A stretch of 64,000 bases of DNA from the NCBI GenBank assembly GCA_013361935.1, contig JABFXC010000008.1, forward strand, positions 62,001 through 126,000, written 5' to 3'. Source of the DNA: Gemmatimonadaceae bacterium (GTDB taxonomy: Bacteria > Gemmatimonadota > Gemmatimonadetes > Gemmatimonadales > Gemmatimonadaceae). Each line of letters starts with the position of its first letter. Positions within the stretch are counted from its first letter, which is position 1. A program made the position numbers and the translations under genes. The notes under the pieces were generated by a model, which was not told where the DNA came from, ran no database searches, and saw only the letters and a list, made by a program, of their open reading frames with translations. This document shows positions 45,101 through 53,498 of the stretch, piece after piece.

Positions 45101-45469
45101 CAGATCGCGCCGGTGTACGCGTCGGCCGCGGGGGACTTCGACGGCGACGGGAAGCCCGACCTGCTCCTCGCCGGCAACTTCCTCGGCGCCGCGCCGGTGC
45201 TCGGTCGCGGCGACGCAAGCTACGGCCTGCTCCTGCACGGACGCGGCGACGGCCGCTTCGACGCGGTGGATCTCGAGCGGAGCGGGGTCGCGATAAGCGG
45301 GCAGGTGCGGCGCATGCGGGTGTTGCGCGACGCGGCCGGCCGCACGCTGGTGATCGCCGCGCGCAACGACGACACTCCGGTGATCCTCCGGGCGACCGGC
45401 GGATCGGCGACCGCGAGCGATGCGACGCGACACGGACCTTCAACCGCCCGACGAGGATCCCGAGAGTGA
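42140..45469 (+). CDS. ASPIC/UnbV and VCBS (FG-GAP) repeat lipoprotein 2
   Basis: Paralogue of the protein at 36440, about 1109 residues, with the same two-half plan: VCBS repeats (ADVNGDGKLDIFV, DYDGDGDLDMFL), the ASPIC-like block EQQPTRGFESSVDRRLHFG, then a second half starting near IDFRHRENDFRDYDREPLIP. A Cys after AAIAMGG suggests lipidation, but the signal is very short from the ATG at 42140; a GTG at 42038 would give a longer one but would read through a hairpin. The start is therefore uncertain. Its stop overlaps the GTG of the next gene by 4 bp. Likely works with SusC/SusD and GH97. Confidence 0.85.
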   Translation: MAAIAMGGCRGSEAEKPLFESLAPAVTGVTFSNDLPEKADFNPLNYLYYYNGGGVAAGDVNGDGLPDLYFTANLGKNRLYINKGHYRFEDVTDRAGVAGPPGWKTGVTMADVNGDGKLDIFVSAVSYRSMKGRNVLYVNNGDGTFTDRTAELGLEHSGYSTQAVFFDYDGDGDLDMFLLSHSTHTERSGSARAASDILYRNDGSHFTDVTAAAGIHEVDGFGLGVVASDLNGDGCPDLYVGNDFQEDDALWINNCDGTFTDRVRESMPHTSRFSMGVDAADFDGDGRIDLISLDMLTDREDIFKTAAGADGYALDARRAAAGFQSQVTHNALQLNRGAGLFSDVAFLAGVAATDWSWCPLFADLDNDGRKDLFITNGIYRRPNDLDYIAFVGSPGVQATLGDSITEANLALLKQMPSVPLPNYAFRNDGGLAFSSVADAWGLAAPGFSSGAAYVDLDNSGALDLVVNNVNAPASIHRNTARAANGNHYLTVTLAGAGANTEGIGAKVIVRQGGATQLLEQQPTRGFESSVDRRLHFGLGKATRVDSLTVIWPDRRWQTLTNVAADQRLTLSQKDAAGRWDYRAARPAAPLFADVSARVGIDFRHRENDFRDYDREPLIPHLLSTEGPALAVADVDGDGLDDVYVGGAKWQRGQVFLQQRDGTFRAASEPAGDLSIGADSVAEDVDAAFFDADGDGHPDLYVASGGNEFYGQDDAMRHRLYLNDGRGHFRRASDALPDFFDNGSCVVPGDFDGDGAIDLFVGSRVVSRRYGLPARSHLLHNDGRGHFTDVTTELAEGLGEAGMVTSATWIDYDHDGALDLVVVGEWMPVRVFHQENGHFVDRTREAGLSGTNGWWNSVSAADLNGDGRLDLVLGNLGTNSFLRASPKEPARLYVNDFAHDGTLQQILTSYRSGVSYPVAGRDELLALNPALRARFPSYAKFGAARIEDIFSATDVAGARVLEAYSFESAVALDRGNGTFDLRSLPAMAQIAPVYASAAGDFDGDGKPDLLLAGNFLGAAPVLGRGDASYGLLLHGRGDGRFDAVDLERSGVAISGQVRRMRVLRDAAGRTLVIAARNDDTPVILRATGGSATASDATRHGPSTARRGSRE

Positions 45470-48141
45470 GAAGCATCCGTCATGCGGCCACGCTGACCGC
45501 GCTCGCTCTGTCGCTCGCGCCCGCCCTCGGCGCGCAGGCGACGCTGTACCGGTCGCGCTCGTTCACCGTGACCGACAGCTCCGTCCGGCAGGGCAGCTAC
45601 GAGGCGATCGCGACCTCGCGCGACACGATCCTCTCCAGCTATCCCCGCGCCGCGCACGAGGTACACTACAAGTTCAGCATCAACTCGCAGGAGAACGAGT
45701 TCCCGCCGGGCACCGAGCACACGCTCTTCCTGCGCCCGCGCGGGGGACGGCTGGCGACACCGCTGCACACGTTCGGCGTCCGCCCGGTGCCGCACGTGCC
45801 GACGCCGGAGGAGTCGTCGAGCAGCGAGGAGGGGACGGCACAGGTCACGTTCACGGTCGACATGCGCCCCATGCTGAGGAGCTTCCGCGAGCACGGGTGG
45901 TACGACCCGCCTAACGGCCCACGGATCGCCGCGAGCGACTTCCAGGGCGTGTATGTCATCGGCGACACGCCCCCGCTCACCTGGGACTTCCGCAGCCTGC
46001 GCCCCGGCGCGCCGCAGCAGCTCGCCGATCCGGACGGCGACAGCGTGTATACCGTGACGCTGCCGATCGCCGCGACCTACACCCGCCCGCTCGCCGCCGA
46101 CGGCCGCGCCCTCTGGGCGCGGCACGCCGACCTCTCGGCATTTCCGACGCTCGAGTCGAAGCAGCGCCTCCTCGACGCGCTCTATCGCATGTCGCTCGAG
46201 GAGCTGACGCAGCTCGTGCGGTCCGACGGTGCCTTCTCCGCGGGCGCGAAGTGGGAGGGTGTGTGGACGCGTGACGTCTCGCTGAGCACCATCCTCTCGC
46301 TGGCGATGGTCGCGCCCGACGCGACGCGAAAGAGCCTCCTCGCCAAGGTCGACTCGAGCGGGCGGATCATCCAGGACACCGGCACCGGCGGCTCGTGGCC
46401 CATCTCCACCGACCGCATGGTCTGGTCGCTCGCCGCGTGGGAGCTCTACGCCTCCACCGGCGACCGCGACTGGCTGCGCCGCGCGCACGACATCATCGCA
46501 CGTTCGGCGGACGCCGATTTCCACGCGGTGGTCGATCGGCGCGCGTCGCTCATGCGCGGCGAGTCGTCGTTCGAGGACTGGCGCGAGCAGAGCTATCCGC
46601 GGTGGATGGACCCGAAGGACATCTACCAGGGCGAGGCGCTGGGGACGAACGTCATCCACTACGCCACCTATCGCGTCCTCGCCGACATGTCCCGCGCGCT
46701 CGGCGAGAGCGGAAAGCGGTGGGACGCGATCGCGGACACCCTGAGGTCAGGCATCGACCGCGACCTCTGGCTGCCTGACCGCGGGTACTATGCGCAGTAC
46801 CGTTATGGCCGGAACTTCATGTCGCTGTCGCCGCGCTCCGACGGGCTCGGCGACGCGCTCGCGATCATCTACGGCGTTCCATCCGCGACGCGGCGGACGC
46901 AGCTCGCGCGGCGCGTGCCGGTCACGGAGTTTGGGGAGCCGAGCTTCTGGCCGTACATCCCGGACGTGCCGCTGTACCACAACGCGGCCATCTGGCCCTT
47001 CGTGACGACGTACTGGACGTGGGCGCAGGCGGACGCGGGGAACACGGCGGGCGTCGAGCAGGGACTCGGCGACATCGAGCGCGCGGCGGCGCTCTTCCTC
47101 ACCAACAAGGAGAACATTGTCGCCGCGACCGGGCACTTCGAGGGAACGGTGCTCAACTCCGACCGCCAGCTGTGGAGCGTGGCGGGGACGCTGGCGACGA
47201 CGTACCGCCTGCTCTTCGGGATGCGCCTGCGCCCGGACCGGCTGGTGTTCGCGCCGATGGTGCCGCCCGCGTACGCGGGGGATCGGACGTTAGGCGGCTT
47301 CCGCTATCGCGGCGCGACGCTCCGGATCACGGTGCACGGGTACGGCAACGGAGTGGCGTCGGCCACCCTCGACGGCAAGCGGCTCGCGCGCGCCGAGGTG
47401 CCGGGAGCGCTCACCGGCGCGCACACGGTCGAGATCACGATGAACGGACGCTGGCCGGCCGGCACGGTGCATCTCGTCGAGAACGTCGTCGCGCCGATGA
47501 CGCCGCGCGCGGAGCTCCGCGGCGACACGCTCACCTGGGCGGCGGTGGACGGCGCCCGGCGCTACGTGGTGTTGCGCAACGGCGTACGCTCGGCGCCGAC
47601 GAGCGCTACGAGACGCGTGGTGCGCCGGACCGGCGTGCTCGCCGAGTATCAGGTGATCGCCCTCGATTCGGCGGGGACTGAGTCGTTCGCGAGCGAGCCG
47701 GTGCGCGTCGTCGCCCCCGCCGGAGAGATCATCGTGAAGCCCGCGGGCGCGCTCGCCACTCGCGACAGCGGGTTCACCGGCGCGGGGTACCTGCGTCTGA
47801 CGCGCGACACGAACACGACGGTCGAGGTGACGCTCGACGCGCCCACGGCCGGCACGTACTCGCTCGACGCGCGCTACGCGAACGGCAACGGGCCGGTGAA
47901 CAGCGACTCGAAGGCGGCGGTGCGGACGCTGCTCGTCGACGGGAAAGAGGCGGGCGTGCTCGTGATGCCGCAGCGCGGAGTGGATCTGTGGACGGACTGG
48001 GGGTGGACGAACCCGCTCGCCGTGCGGCTCGCGGCGGGGAAGCATCGCGTCACACTCGTGTATGGTGCGCTCGACCGGAACATGAACGGGGTGGAGAGCA
48101 CGGCGTTGCTGGACGCGCTGCGGGCGACGCGGCTGCGTTAG
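45466..48141 (+). CDS. Secreted MGH1-like / GH63-related glycoside hydrolase with C-terminal CBM-like domain
   Basis: An 891-residue secreted enzyme (signal to ALGAQ). Residues ~230-620 form a six-hairpin (alpha/alpha)6 domain with KWEGVWTRDVSLSTILSLAM, GSWPISTDRMVWSLAAWELY, ESSFEDWREQSYPRWM and YYAQYRYGRNFMSLSPRSDGLGD, as in MGH1-like glycosidases near SusC/SusD loci. The last ~140 residues (TRDSGFTGAGYLRL to the end) resemble a CBM6/CBM35 sugar-binding jelly roll. It starts with GTG overlapping the previous stop (GTGA). Two octamers lie inside (45909, 47288) and a third forms its stop codon (CGTTAG at 48136). Exact substrate unknown, probably an alpha-glucoside. Confidence 0.82.
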   Translation: MRSIRHAATLTALALSLAPALGAQATLYRSRSFTVTDSSVRQGSYEAIATSRDTILSSYPRAAHEVHYKFSINSQENEFPPGTEHTLFLRPRGGRLATPLHTFGVRPVPHVPTPEESSSSEEGTAQVTFTVDMRPMLRSFREHGWYDPPNGPRIAASDFQGVYVIGDTPPLTWDFRSLRPGAPQQLADPDGDSVYTVTLPIAATYTRPLAADGRALWARHADLSAFPTLESKQRLLDALYRMSLEELTQLVRSDGAFSAGAKWEGVWTRDVSLSTILSLAMVAPDATRKSLLAKVDSSGRIIQDTGTGGSWPISTDRMVWSLAAWELYASTGDRDWLRRAHDIIARSADADFHAVVDRRASLMRGESSFEDWREQSYPRWMDPKDIYQGEALGTNVIHYATYRVLADMSRALGESGKRWDAIADTLRSGIDRDLWLPDRGYYAQYRYGRNFMSLSPRSDGLGDALAIIYGVPSATRRTQLARRVPVTEFGEPSFWPYIPDVPLYHNAAIWPFVTTYWTWAQADAGNTAGVEQGLGDIERAAALFLTNKENIVAATGHFEGTVLNSDRQLWSVAGTLATTYRLLFGMRLRPDRLVFAPMVPPAYAGDRTLGGFRYRGATLRITVHGYGNGVASATLDGKRLARAEVPGALTGAHTVEITMNGRWPAGTVHLVENVVAPMTPRAELRGDTLTWAAVDGARRYVVLRNGVRSAPTSATRRVVRRTGVLAEYQVIALDSAGTESFASEPVRVVAPAGEIIVKPAGALATRDSGFTGAGYLRLTRDTNTTVEVTLDAPTAGTYSLDARYANGNGPVNSDSKAAVRTLLVDGKEAGVLVMPQRGVDLWTDWGWTNPLAVRLAAGKHRVTLVYGALDRNMNGVESTALLDALRATRLR

Positions 48142-48354
48142 GCAGTCCGGCGACCGGTACCCGGCGGCACGACTCGCACGGACAGAGGTGCAGCCCGAAG
48201 CGGTAGTACTCGCGGATCGCCACCGAATCCCCGGGCAGCGGCCGCGAATTCCGCCCCCGGCCGCGCCCCGGCCCTTTCACGGCGCGCCATCAGGCTCCAG
48301 TTTCCGGATCGCCGCCCGCCGCACTCACTCATTCCCTTCCCGGCGCCCCGACCG

Positions 48355-49977
48355 ATGACGTCCCGACGCATCCTCCCCGCGCTCGCCCTGCTCGCGTCCG
48401 TCGCCTGCAACCCGGGCACGACGCGCGGCACCGCCGCTTCCTACGATGCCGCCGTCGCCGGCTACGACCCGTCGCGCGCGCTCGGGCCGCTCTTCCACGA
48501 CGTGCAGATGGCGAGCGTCTTCCCCGACTCGAAGACCTTCGCCGACGCGCGCCCGCTCGCCGATCCGGGGCAGATCGTCGAGCGCTACGCGAAAGCGAAA
48601 GGGACGCCCGGCTTCGACCTGAAGGCGTTCGTCCTCCAGAACTTCGAGATCCCCGGCGCCTACGGGGCGGGCGTGCGCACCGACACGACGCAGACGATGG
48701 AGCAGCACATCATCGCGCTCTGGCCCGTGCTCACGCGTAGACCCGACACCACGACCGCCGCGCGGTCGTCGCTCATCCCCCTGCCGAACCCGTACGTCGT
48801 CCCCGGCGGGCGCTTCCGCGAGGTCTACTACTGGGACTCCTACTTCACGATGCAGGGGCTCGTCGCCAGCGGACGCACCGATCGCGTGAAGGACATGCTC
48901 GACAACTTCGCGCATCTCATCAACACCGTCGGCCACATTCCGAACGGGAATCGCACCTACTACCTGAGCCGCAGCCAGCCCCCGTACTTCGCGGCGATGG
49001 TCGGGCTCTACGCGAAGGCGACCGACACGACGCAGGCGCTCGTCTACCTCGACGCGCTGGAGAAGGAGCACGACTTCTGGATGGAGGGCGCGGACCGGCT
49101 GAAGCCGGCGCAGGTCTATCGCCGTGTCGTGCGGCTTCCCGAGGGACCGGTGCTCAACCGCTACTGGGACGACCGCGACGATCCGCGCCCCGAGTCGTAC
49201 CGCGAGGACTACACCCTCGCCCAGTCTCTCCCCGATTCCTCGCGCTCGGCCTTCCTCCGCAACGCGCGCGCGACCGCCGAGAGCGGGTGGGACTTCTCCA
49301 GCCGCTGGATGCGCGACACGAAGGATCTGCGCTCGCTCGAGACGACGGACATCATCCCCGTCGACCTCAACAGCCTGATGTACAACCAGGAGCGCATGAT
49401 CGCCGCGCTCCGCGCGTTCCGGAACGAGTCGGGCGATCGGGAAGTCTCCGAGCGCTACGCGCGGATGGCCGAGCAGCGGCGCGACGCGTTGCTGCGCATC
49501 TCGTGGAGCGACGCGCAGGGCTTCTTCTTCGACGTGCGCTGGCGGACGGGGGAGCGCATCGCCGACCGTCCATCGCTCGCCGCGGCGGCGCCACTCTACT
49601 TCGGGCTGGCGACGCCGGAGCAGGGGGTACGCACCGCCGCGCGCCTCGAGCACGATTTCCTGAAGCCGGGCGGCTTCGCGACGACGCTGATCCCGACCGG
49701 CCAGCAATGGGACGCGCCTAACGGCTGGGCGCCGCTCGAGTGGCTGGCGATCGAGGGAGTGCGCCGCTACCGCGCGACCGCGCTCGCCGACAGCGCGCGC
49801 GACCGCTGGCTCGCCCTCAACCGGCGCATCTACGAGGCGACGGGAAAGATGACCGAGAAGTACGACGTCTTCGACATCGCCCGCGGCGGCGGCGGCGGGG
49901 AGTACCCGAACCAGGACGGCTTCGGCTGGACGAACGGAGTGGCGCTGGCGCTGTCGGCGCAGAAGGGCGGGCACTAG
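48355..49977 (+). CDS. Trehalase, GH37
   Basis: Splits trehalose to glucose in the periplasm. 540 residues with a signal and likely lipid-attached Cys (LLASVAC, Cys18). Both trehalase signatures are present: PGGRFREVYYWDSY at 150-163 and QWDAPNGWAP near 453. The catalytic Asp313 lies in GWDFSSRW and the base Glu516 in GGGGGEYPNQDGFGW. The octamer GCCTAACG at 49716 encodes the Pro-Asn of the second signature. It starts 213 bp after the MGH1-like gene and is followed by a terminator element, so it probably ends the alpha-glucan locus. Confidence 0.95.
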   Translation: MTSRRILPALALLASVACNPGTTRGTAASYDAAVAGYDPSRALGPLFHDVQMASVFPDSKTFADARPLADPGQIVERYAKAKGTPGFDLKAFVLQNFEIPGAYGAGVRTDTTQTMEQHIIALWPVLTRRPDTTTAARSSLIPLPNPYVVPGGRFREVYYWDSYFTMQGLVASGRTDRVKDMLDNFAHLINTVGHIPNGNRTYYLSRSQPPYFAAMVGLYAKATDTTQALVYLDALEKEHDFWMEGADRLKPAQVYRRVVRLPEGPVLNRYWDDRDDPRPESYREDYTLAQSLPDSSRSAFLRNARATAESGWDFSSRWMRDTKDLRSLETTDIIPVDLNSLMYNQERMIAALRAFRNESGDREVSERYARMAEQRRDALLRISWSDAQGFFFDVRWRTGERIADRPSLAAAAPLYFGLATPEQGVRTAARLEHDFLKPGGFATTLIPTGQQWDAPNGWAPLEWLAIEGVRRYRATALADSARDRWLALNRRIYEATGKMTEKYDVFDIARGGGGGEYPNQDGFGWTNGVALALSAQKGGH

Positions 49978-49980
49978 AGG

Positions 49981-50060
49981 GGGGCCAGGGGCCAGGCGGA
50001 AGGCACCGCGCAACTGCAGTTGACGCAGTTCCTGGCCCCTGGCCCCTGGCCCCTGACCCC
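49981..50060. terminator. Palindromic element R2 after the trehalase gene
   Basis: Arms GGGGCCAGGGGCCAGG (49981-49996) and CCTGGCCCCTGGCCCC (50031-50046) are perfect complements, with the palindrome CAACTGCAGTTG (50011-50022) in the loop. It begins 3 bases after the trehalase stop. It shares GGGCCAGGCGGAAGG, CAACTGC, GTTCCT and CTGGCCCCTGACCCCT with element R1 at 28.1 kb, in the same order. Confidence 0.8.
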
Positions 50061-50076
50061 TAGCCCCCGAAAGCCC

Positions 50077-50175
50077 TTGACTTTCGAGACTGACTGCTGA
50101 AAATTCAACACCAAGGAAGGGGCGGCGCCGAACGGCTCGCCCCTTCGATCGCCTCTGGTGTGCTGAAATTTCAGC
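50077..50175 (+). promoter_or_regulatory. Candidate promoter and operator before the DUF5916 gene
   Basis: TTGACT at 50077-50082 with AAAATT 17 bases later is a possible promoter. GCTGAAAATTCAAC (50096-50109) overlaps its -10, and the perfect 14-bp palindrome GCTGAAATTTCAGC (50162-50175) is related to it, 66 bp downstream. Between them AAGGGGCG and CGCCCCTT can form a stem. Two similar sites flanking a transcription start are typical of a repressor operator pair, but the regulator is unknown. Confidence 0.4.
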
Positions 50176-50253
50176 TTTAACGGGCTCGTCCAACTCATTC
50201 CCGGCCCGCGCTGTCCAACAGCGCGTTCGCCCCGTTCATCTCCGGAGCTCCCG

Positions 50254-52839
50254 ATGCGCCTCCGCCCTCCGACCCTCGCCCTCCTCGCCGCGACCTCCGC
50301 CGCGAGCCTCCCCGCGCAGCAGCAGCCGATCGGACCTGCTCCGGCCGCGGCCGCGGGCGCGACGGTCCCGATGGTCGCATCGGCGGTACGCGCCGACCAG
50401 CCGCCGGTGATCGATGGGCGCGAGGACGATCCGGTCTGGCGCAGCGCGCCCGCGCGCAGCGACTTCCTCGAGTTCCGGCCGAACGAGGGGAAGCAGCCGC
50501 GCTTCCGCACCGAGTTCAAGGCCGCGTACGACGACCGCAACCTCTACGTCTTCATCCGCGCCTTCGATCCGCATCCCGACAGCATCATGACCGCGCTGAC
50601 GCGCCGCGACGAGCGTGGTCCCTCCGACCAGCTCAAGATCATGATCGACTCGTATCACGACCGCCGCTCGGGATTCGAGTTCGCGGTCAATCCGGTCGGC
50701 GTGAAGCGCGACTACGCGATGTACAACGACTCCGAGGAAGACCAGTCGTGGGACGGCATCTGGGACGTCGGCACGCGCATCGACTCCCTCGGATGGACCG
50801 CCGAGTTTCGGATTCCCTTCTCGCAGCTCCGCTACGCGAACATGCGCGAGCACGTCTTCGGCTTCGCGATCTGGCGCGACATCGAGCGCTACAAGGAGCG
50901 CACGAGCTGGCCCCTCTACCGCGCGAACCAGAGCGGGATCTCCTCGCAGCTCGGCGACCTGCGCGGCGTCGTCGACATCAGCGCATTCCGCCGTCTCGAG
51001 GTGGTGCCCTACGTCGTGATGAAGAACATCGGCGTGCCGAACACGAGCGCTCCGTCGGACGTCCAGGACTGGTATCGCTCCGATCGCCTCACGGCGGGCG
51101 CCGACGTGAAGTACGGGCTCACCCCCAACCTCACCCTCGACGCGACGGTGAATCCCGACTTCGGTCAGGTCGAAGCCGATCCCTCGGTGCTCAACCTCAG
51201 CGCCTTCGAGACCTTCTTCCAGGAGAAGCGCCCCTTCTTCATCGAGGGCACGGGTCTCTACAACTTCGGGCTGAACTGCAGCATCGTGAACTGCAGCAGC
51301 GAGGGACTCTTCTACTCGCGCCGCATCGGTCGCTCGCCGCAGCTCCTCGGCTGGTACGGCGACGCGGGCTCCGCCGCCGTCACGCCGATCATCGGCGCGG
51401 CGAAGCTCACCGGGCGCCTCGCCAACGGCCTCAACGTCGGCGTGCTCGACGCGGTCACCGGCCGCGTCGCCGGCGTCGCCGAACGGACCACCGAGCCACG
51501 CTCGAACTACACCGTCCTCCGCGCGACGCAGGAGCTGCGGCAGGGCGCGACGAGCATCGGCGTCATCGCCACCGGTGTGAACCGCTCCCTCGATCAGTGG
51601 TCGGACACGCTGCTGCATCGCGACGCCTACGCGGGCGGCGTCGACTTCCGCCATCGCTTCGGGAAAAGCCGCTACGAGCTGAGCGGAAGCGTCACGCAGA
51701 GCTTCGTCGAGGGCTCGCACCACGCGATCTGGCGCACGCAGCGCTCCGGCGTTCACAACTACCAGCGCCCCGACGATCGCCTCACGGTCGACTCCAGCCG
51801 CACCTCGCTCTCCGGCGACGGAGAGGAGATCACCTTCGGCAAGTTCGGCGGGAACAGGATCCACTTCCAGACGAGCTACGAGCGCCAGTCGCCGGGCTAC
51901 GAGGTGAACGACCTCGGCTACCTGCGTCGCGCCAACCAGCAGCTGTTCAACAACTGGATGGGGATCAACTGGACGAAGCCGACGCGCCTCTACCGGCAGA
52001 TGTCGGGCAACTTCAACACGTGGTACGCGTGGACCGCCGACGGGCTCCCCACCGAGCGCGCGGTGAACACCAACTGGCACGTCAACTTCGCGAACAACTG
52101 GTGGATGCACACCGGCGCGACGCTCGACCAGCTCCCGGGCACCTACTGCGACAACTGTGCGCGCGGCGGGCCCGCCTTCGCGCGCTCGCCCTTCCTCGGC
52201 GTCAACCTCGGCATCCAGGGCGACGATCGCCGTCGCGTGGTGCCGAGCGTCTTCACCTTCGTCGGCCGCGGCGACTACGGCGCCTCACACTACGTCGAGG
52301 TCTCACCCGAGCTCCAGCTGATCCCGATGTCGCAGCTCCAGATCGACATCAGCCCGTACTGGTCGATGAACCACGACGACTCGCAGTGGCTGGGCAACTT
52401 CACCGACAACGCGGGGACGCACTACACCTTCGCGCACCTGAACCAGGAGACGCGCTCCGTCGGCCTCCGCACCAGCTTCACCGCCACGCCGACGCTCAGC
52501 TTCCAGCTCTACGCCGCACCCTTCTGGAGCCGCGGCCGCTACACGAACACGCGCGAGCTCAGCGCGACGCCCCGCGCGGCGCGCTACGAGGACCGCTACA
52601 CGCCGTACGCCGTCAGCGACAGCTCGTCTCTCAGCTTCGACGTGATGCAGCTGCACTCGAACAGCGTGCTGCGCTGGGAGTTCCGCCCGGGATCGACGAT
52701 CTTCGCCGTCTGGACGCACGGCCGCGACGGTGGCGCGGACTTCGTTCCCGGCCGGCGCTGGCGCGACGAGTACAGCGACCTCTTCGCGGTGCACCCCGAC
52801 AACACCTTCCTCGTCAAGATCGCCTACTGGCTGGACTGA
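50254..52839 (+). CDS. DUF5916 outer-membrane protein with CBM9-like N-terminus
   Basis: A secreted 861-residue protein (signal to SLPAQ). The N-terminus (about 40-230) is a carbohydrate-binding family 9-like domain: PPVIDGREDDPVWRSAP, then DDRNLYVFIRAFDP and WTAEFRIPFSQLRY. The remainder follows the DUF5916 pattern, with NPDFGQVEADPSVLNLS, EKRPFFIEGTGLYNF and a C-terminal beta-barrel with alternating aromatic strands. The role is unknown; such proteins are common in outer-membrane proteomes and may bind glycan or peptide at the surface. Two structured repeats and a palindrome pair lie upstream. Confidence 0.88.
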   Translation: MRLRPPTLALLAATSAASLPAQQQPIGPAPAAAAGATVPMVASAVRADQPPVIDGREDDPVWRSAPARSDFLEFRPNEGKQPRFRTEFKAAYDDRNLYVFIRAFDPHPDSIMTALTRRDERGPSDQLKIMIDSYHDRRSGFEFAVNPVGVKRDYAMYNDSEEDQSWDGIWDVGTRIDSLGWTAEFRIPFSQLRYANMREHVFGFAIWRDIERYKERTSWPLYRANQSGISSQLGDLRGVVDISAFRRLEVVPYVVMKNIGVPNTSAPSDVQDWYRSDRLTAGADVKYGLTPNLTLDATVNPDFGQVEADPSVLNLSAFETFFQEKRPFFIEGTGLYNFGLNCSIVNCSSEGLFYSRRIGRSPQLLGWYGDAGSAAVTPIIGAAKLTGRLANGLNVGVLDAVTGRVAGVAERTTEPRSNYTVLRATQELRQGATSIGVIATGVNRSLDQWSDTLLHRDAYAGGVDFRHRFGKSRYELSGSVTQSFVEGSHHAIWRTQRSGVHNYQRPDDRLTVDSSRTSLSGDGEEITFGKFGGNRIHFQTSYERQSPGYEVNDLGYLRRANQQLFNNWMGINWTKPTRLYRQMSGNFNTWYAWTADGLPTERAVNTNWHVNFANNWWMHTGATLDQLPGTYCDNCARGGPAFARSPFLGVNLGIQGDDRRRVVPSVFTFVGRGDYGASHYVEVSPELQLIPMSQLQIDISPYWSMNHDDSQWLGNFTDNAGTHYTFAHLNQETRSVGLRTSFTATPTLSFQLYAAPFWSRGRYTNTRELSATPRAARYEDRYTPYAVSDSSSLSFDVMQLHSNSVLRWEFRPGSTIFAVWTHGRDGGADFVPGRRWRDEYSDLFAVHPDNTFLVKIAYWLD

Positions 52840-52858
52840 CCGCGGCGCCGCGCCGCGT

Positions 52859-53464
52859 CTACTGCGGCTTCCGGCAGTCGCCGATCGACGCCTCGCGCCA
52901 GCGGTGCATGTCGCGCACGGCGAAGTAGGCGGCCGTCGCGCCGAGCACCGTGCCGCCGATCATCATGCGATTCTCACGGCGGTGCGCCGCGTGCTCGCGC
53001 TCGGGATGCGGCAGGGGCGGATCCTCGGCGCTGAAGGCGCCGGGCGGATTGTCGGCGATCGTGTGCCCGACGTACAGCCCGACGTACGCGCCGCCGACCA
53101 CCCACGCCACCTTCTGCCAGAGCGGAAACCGGCGCAGCCGCTCCACCTCCACCTGCTGCACCGCCGAACAGGGGATGTAGTGCACGCCGTCGTGCGCGCT
53201 GACGCCGAGCGTGCGCACTCCGGCCGCGGCGTCCACCCCGAGGAACCCGCCGATGAGCCGCGCATCCATCTCGGGGAGCGCGGGCGCGAAGACCCGGATC
53301 TTCTCACCGGGTGCGGGGATCGCGACCGTCCGGTCGTCCGGATCGGCGTGCGTGCTGTCCGGGGGCGCGTTCTGCGCGGCGGCGGATCCGGCACCGCCCG
53401 CGACGAGGGCGACGAGCGCCAGTCCGGGGATGAGGTGACGAACGGCAGCGAGTCTGAACGACAT
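52859..53464 (-). CDS. Small secreted or membrane protein of unknown function
   Basis: A 201-residue protein with a signal peptide (LIPGLALVALVAGGAGSAAAQ) and two later hydrophobic segments (VAWVVGGAYVGLYVGHTI and MMIGGTVLGATAAYFAV). A middle part (IRVFAPALPEMDARLIGGFLGV) could be a small beta fold. I do not recognise a family. It is convergent with the DUF5916 gene (19-bp gap) and lies 34 bp downstream of the STAS gene on the same strand. Confidence 0.65.
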   Translation of the reverse strand: MSFRLAAVRHLIPGLALVALVAGGAGSAAAQNAPPDSTHADPDDRTVAIPAPGEKIRVFAPALPEMDARLIGGFLGVDAAAGVRTLGVSAHDGVHYIPCSAVQQVEVERLRRFPLWQKVAWVVGGAYVGLYVGHTIADNPPGAFSAEDPPLPHPEREHAAHRRENRMMIGGTVLGATAAYFAVRDMHRWREASIGDCRKPQ

Positions 53465-53498
53465 TCGTGATTCGATCGATGGTGAGGTGGACGCGTCG

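Noticed and set aside
48325-50193. A minus-strand open frame opposite trehalase
   Set aside because: Shadow of the trehalase gene, which has complete family signatures on the plus strand.
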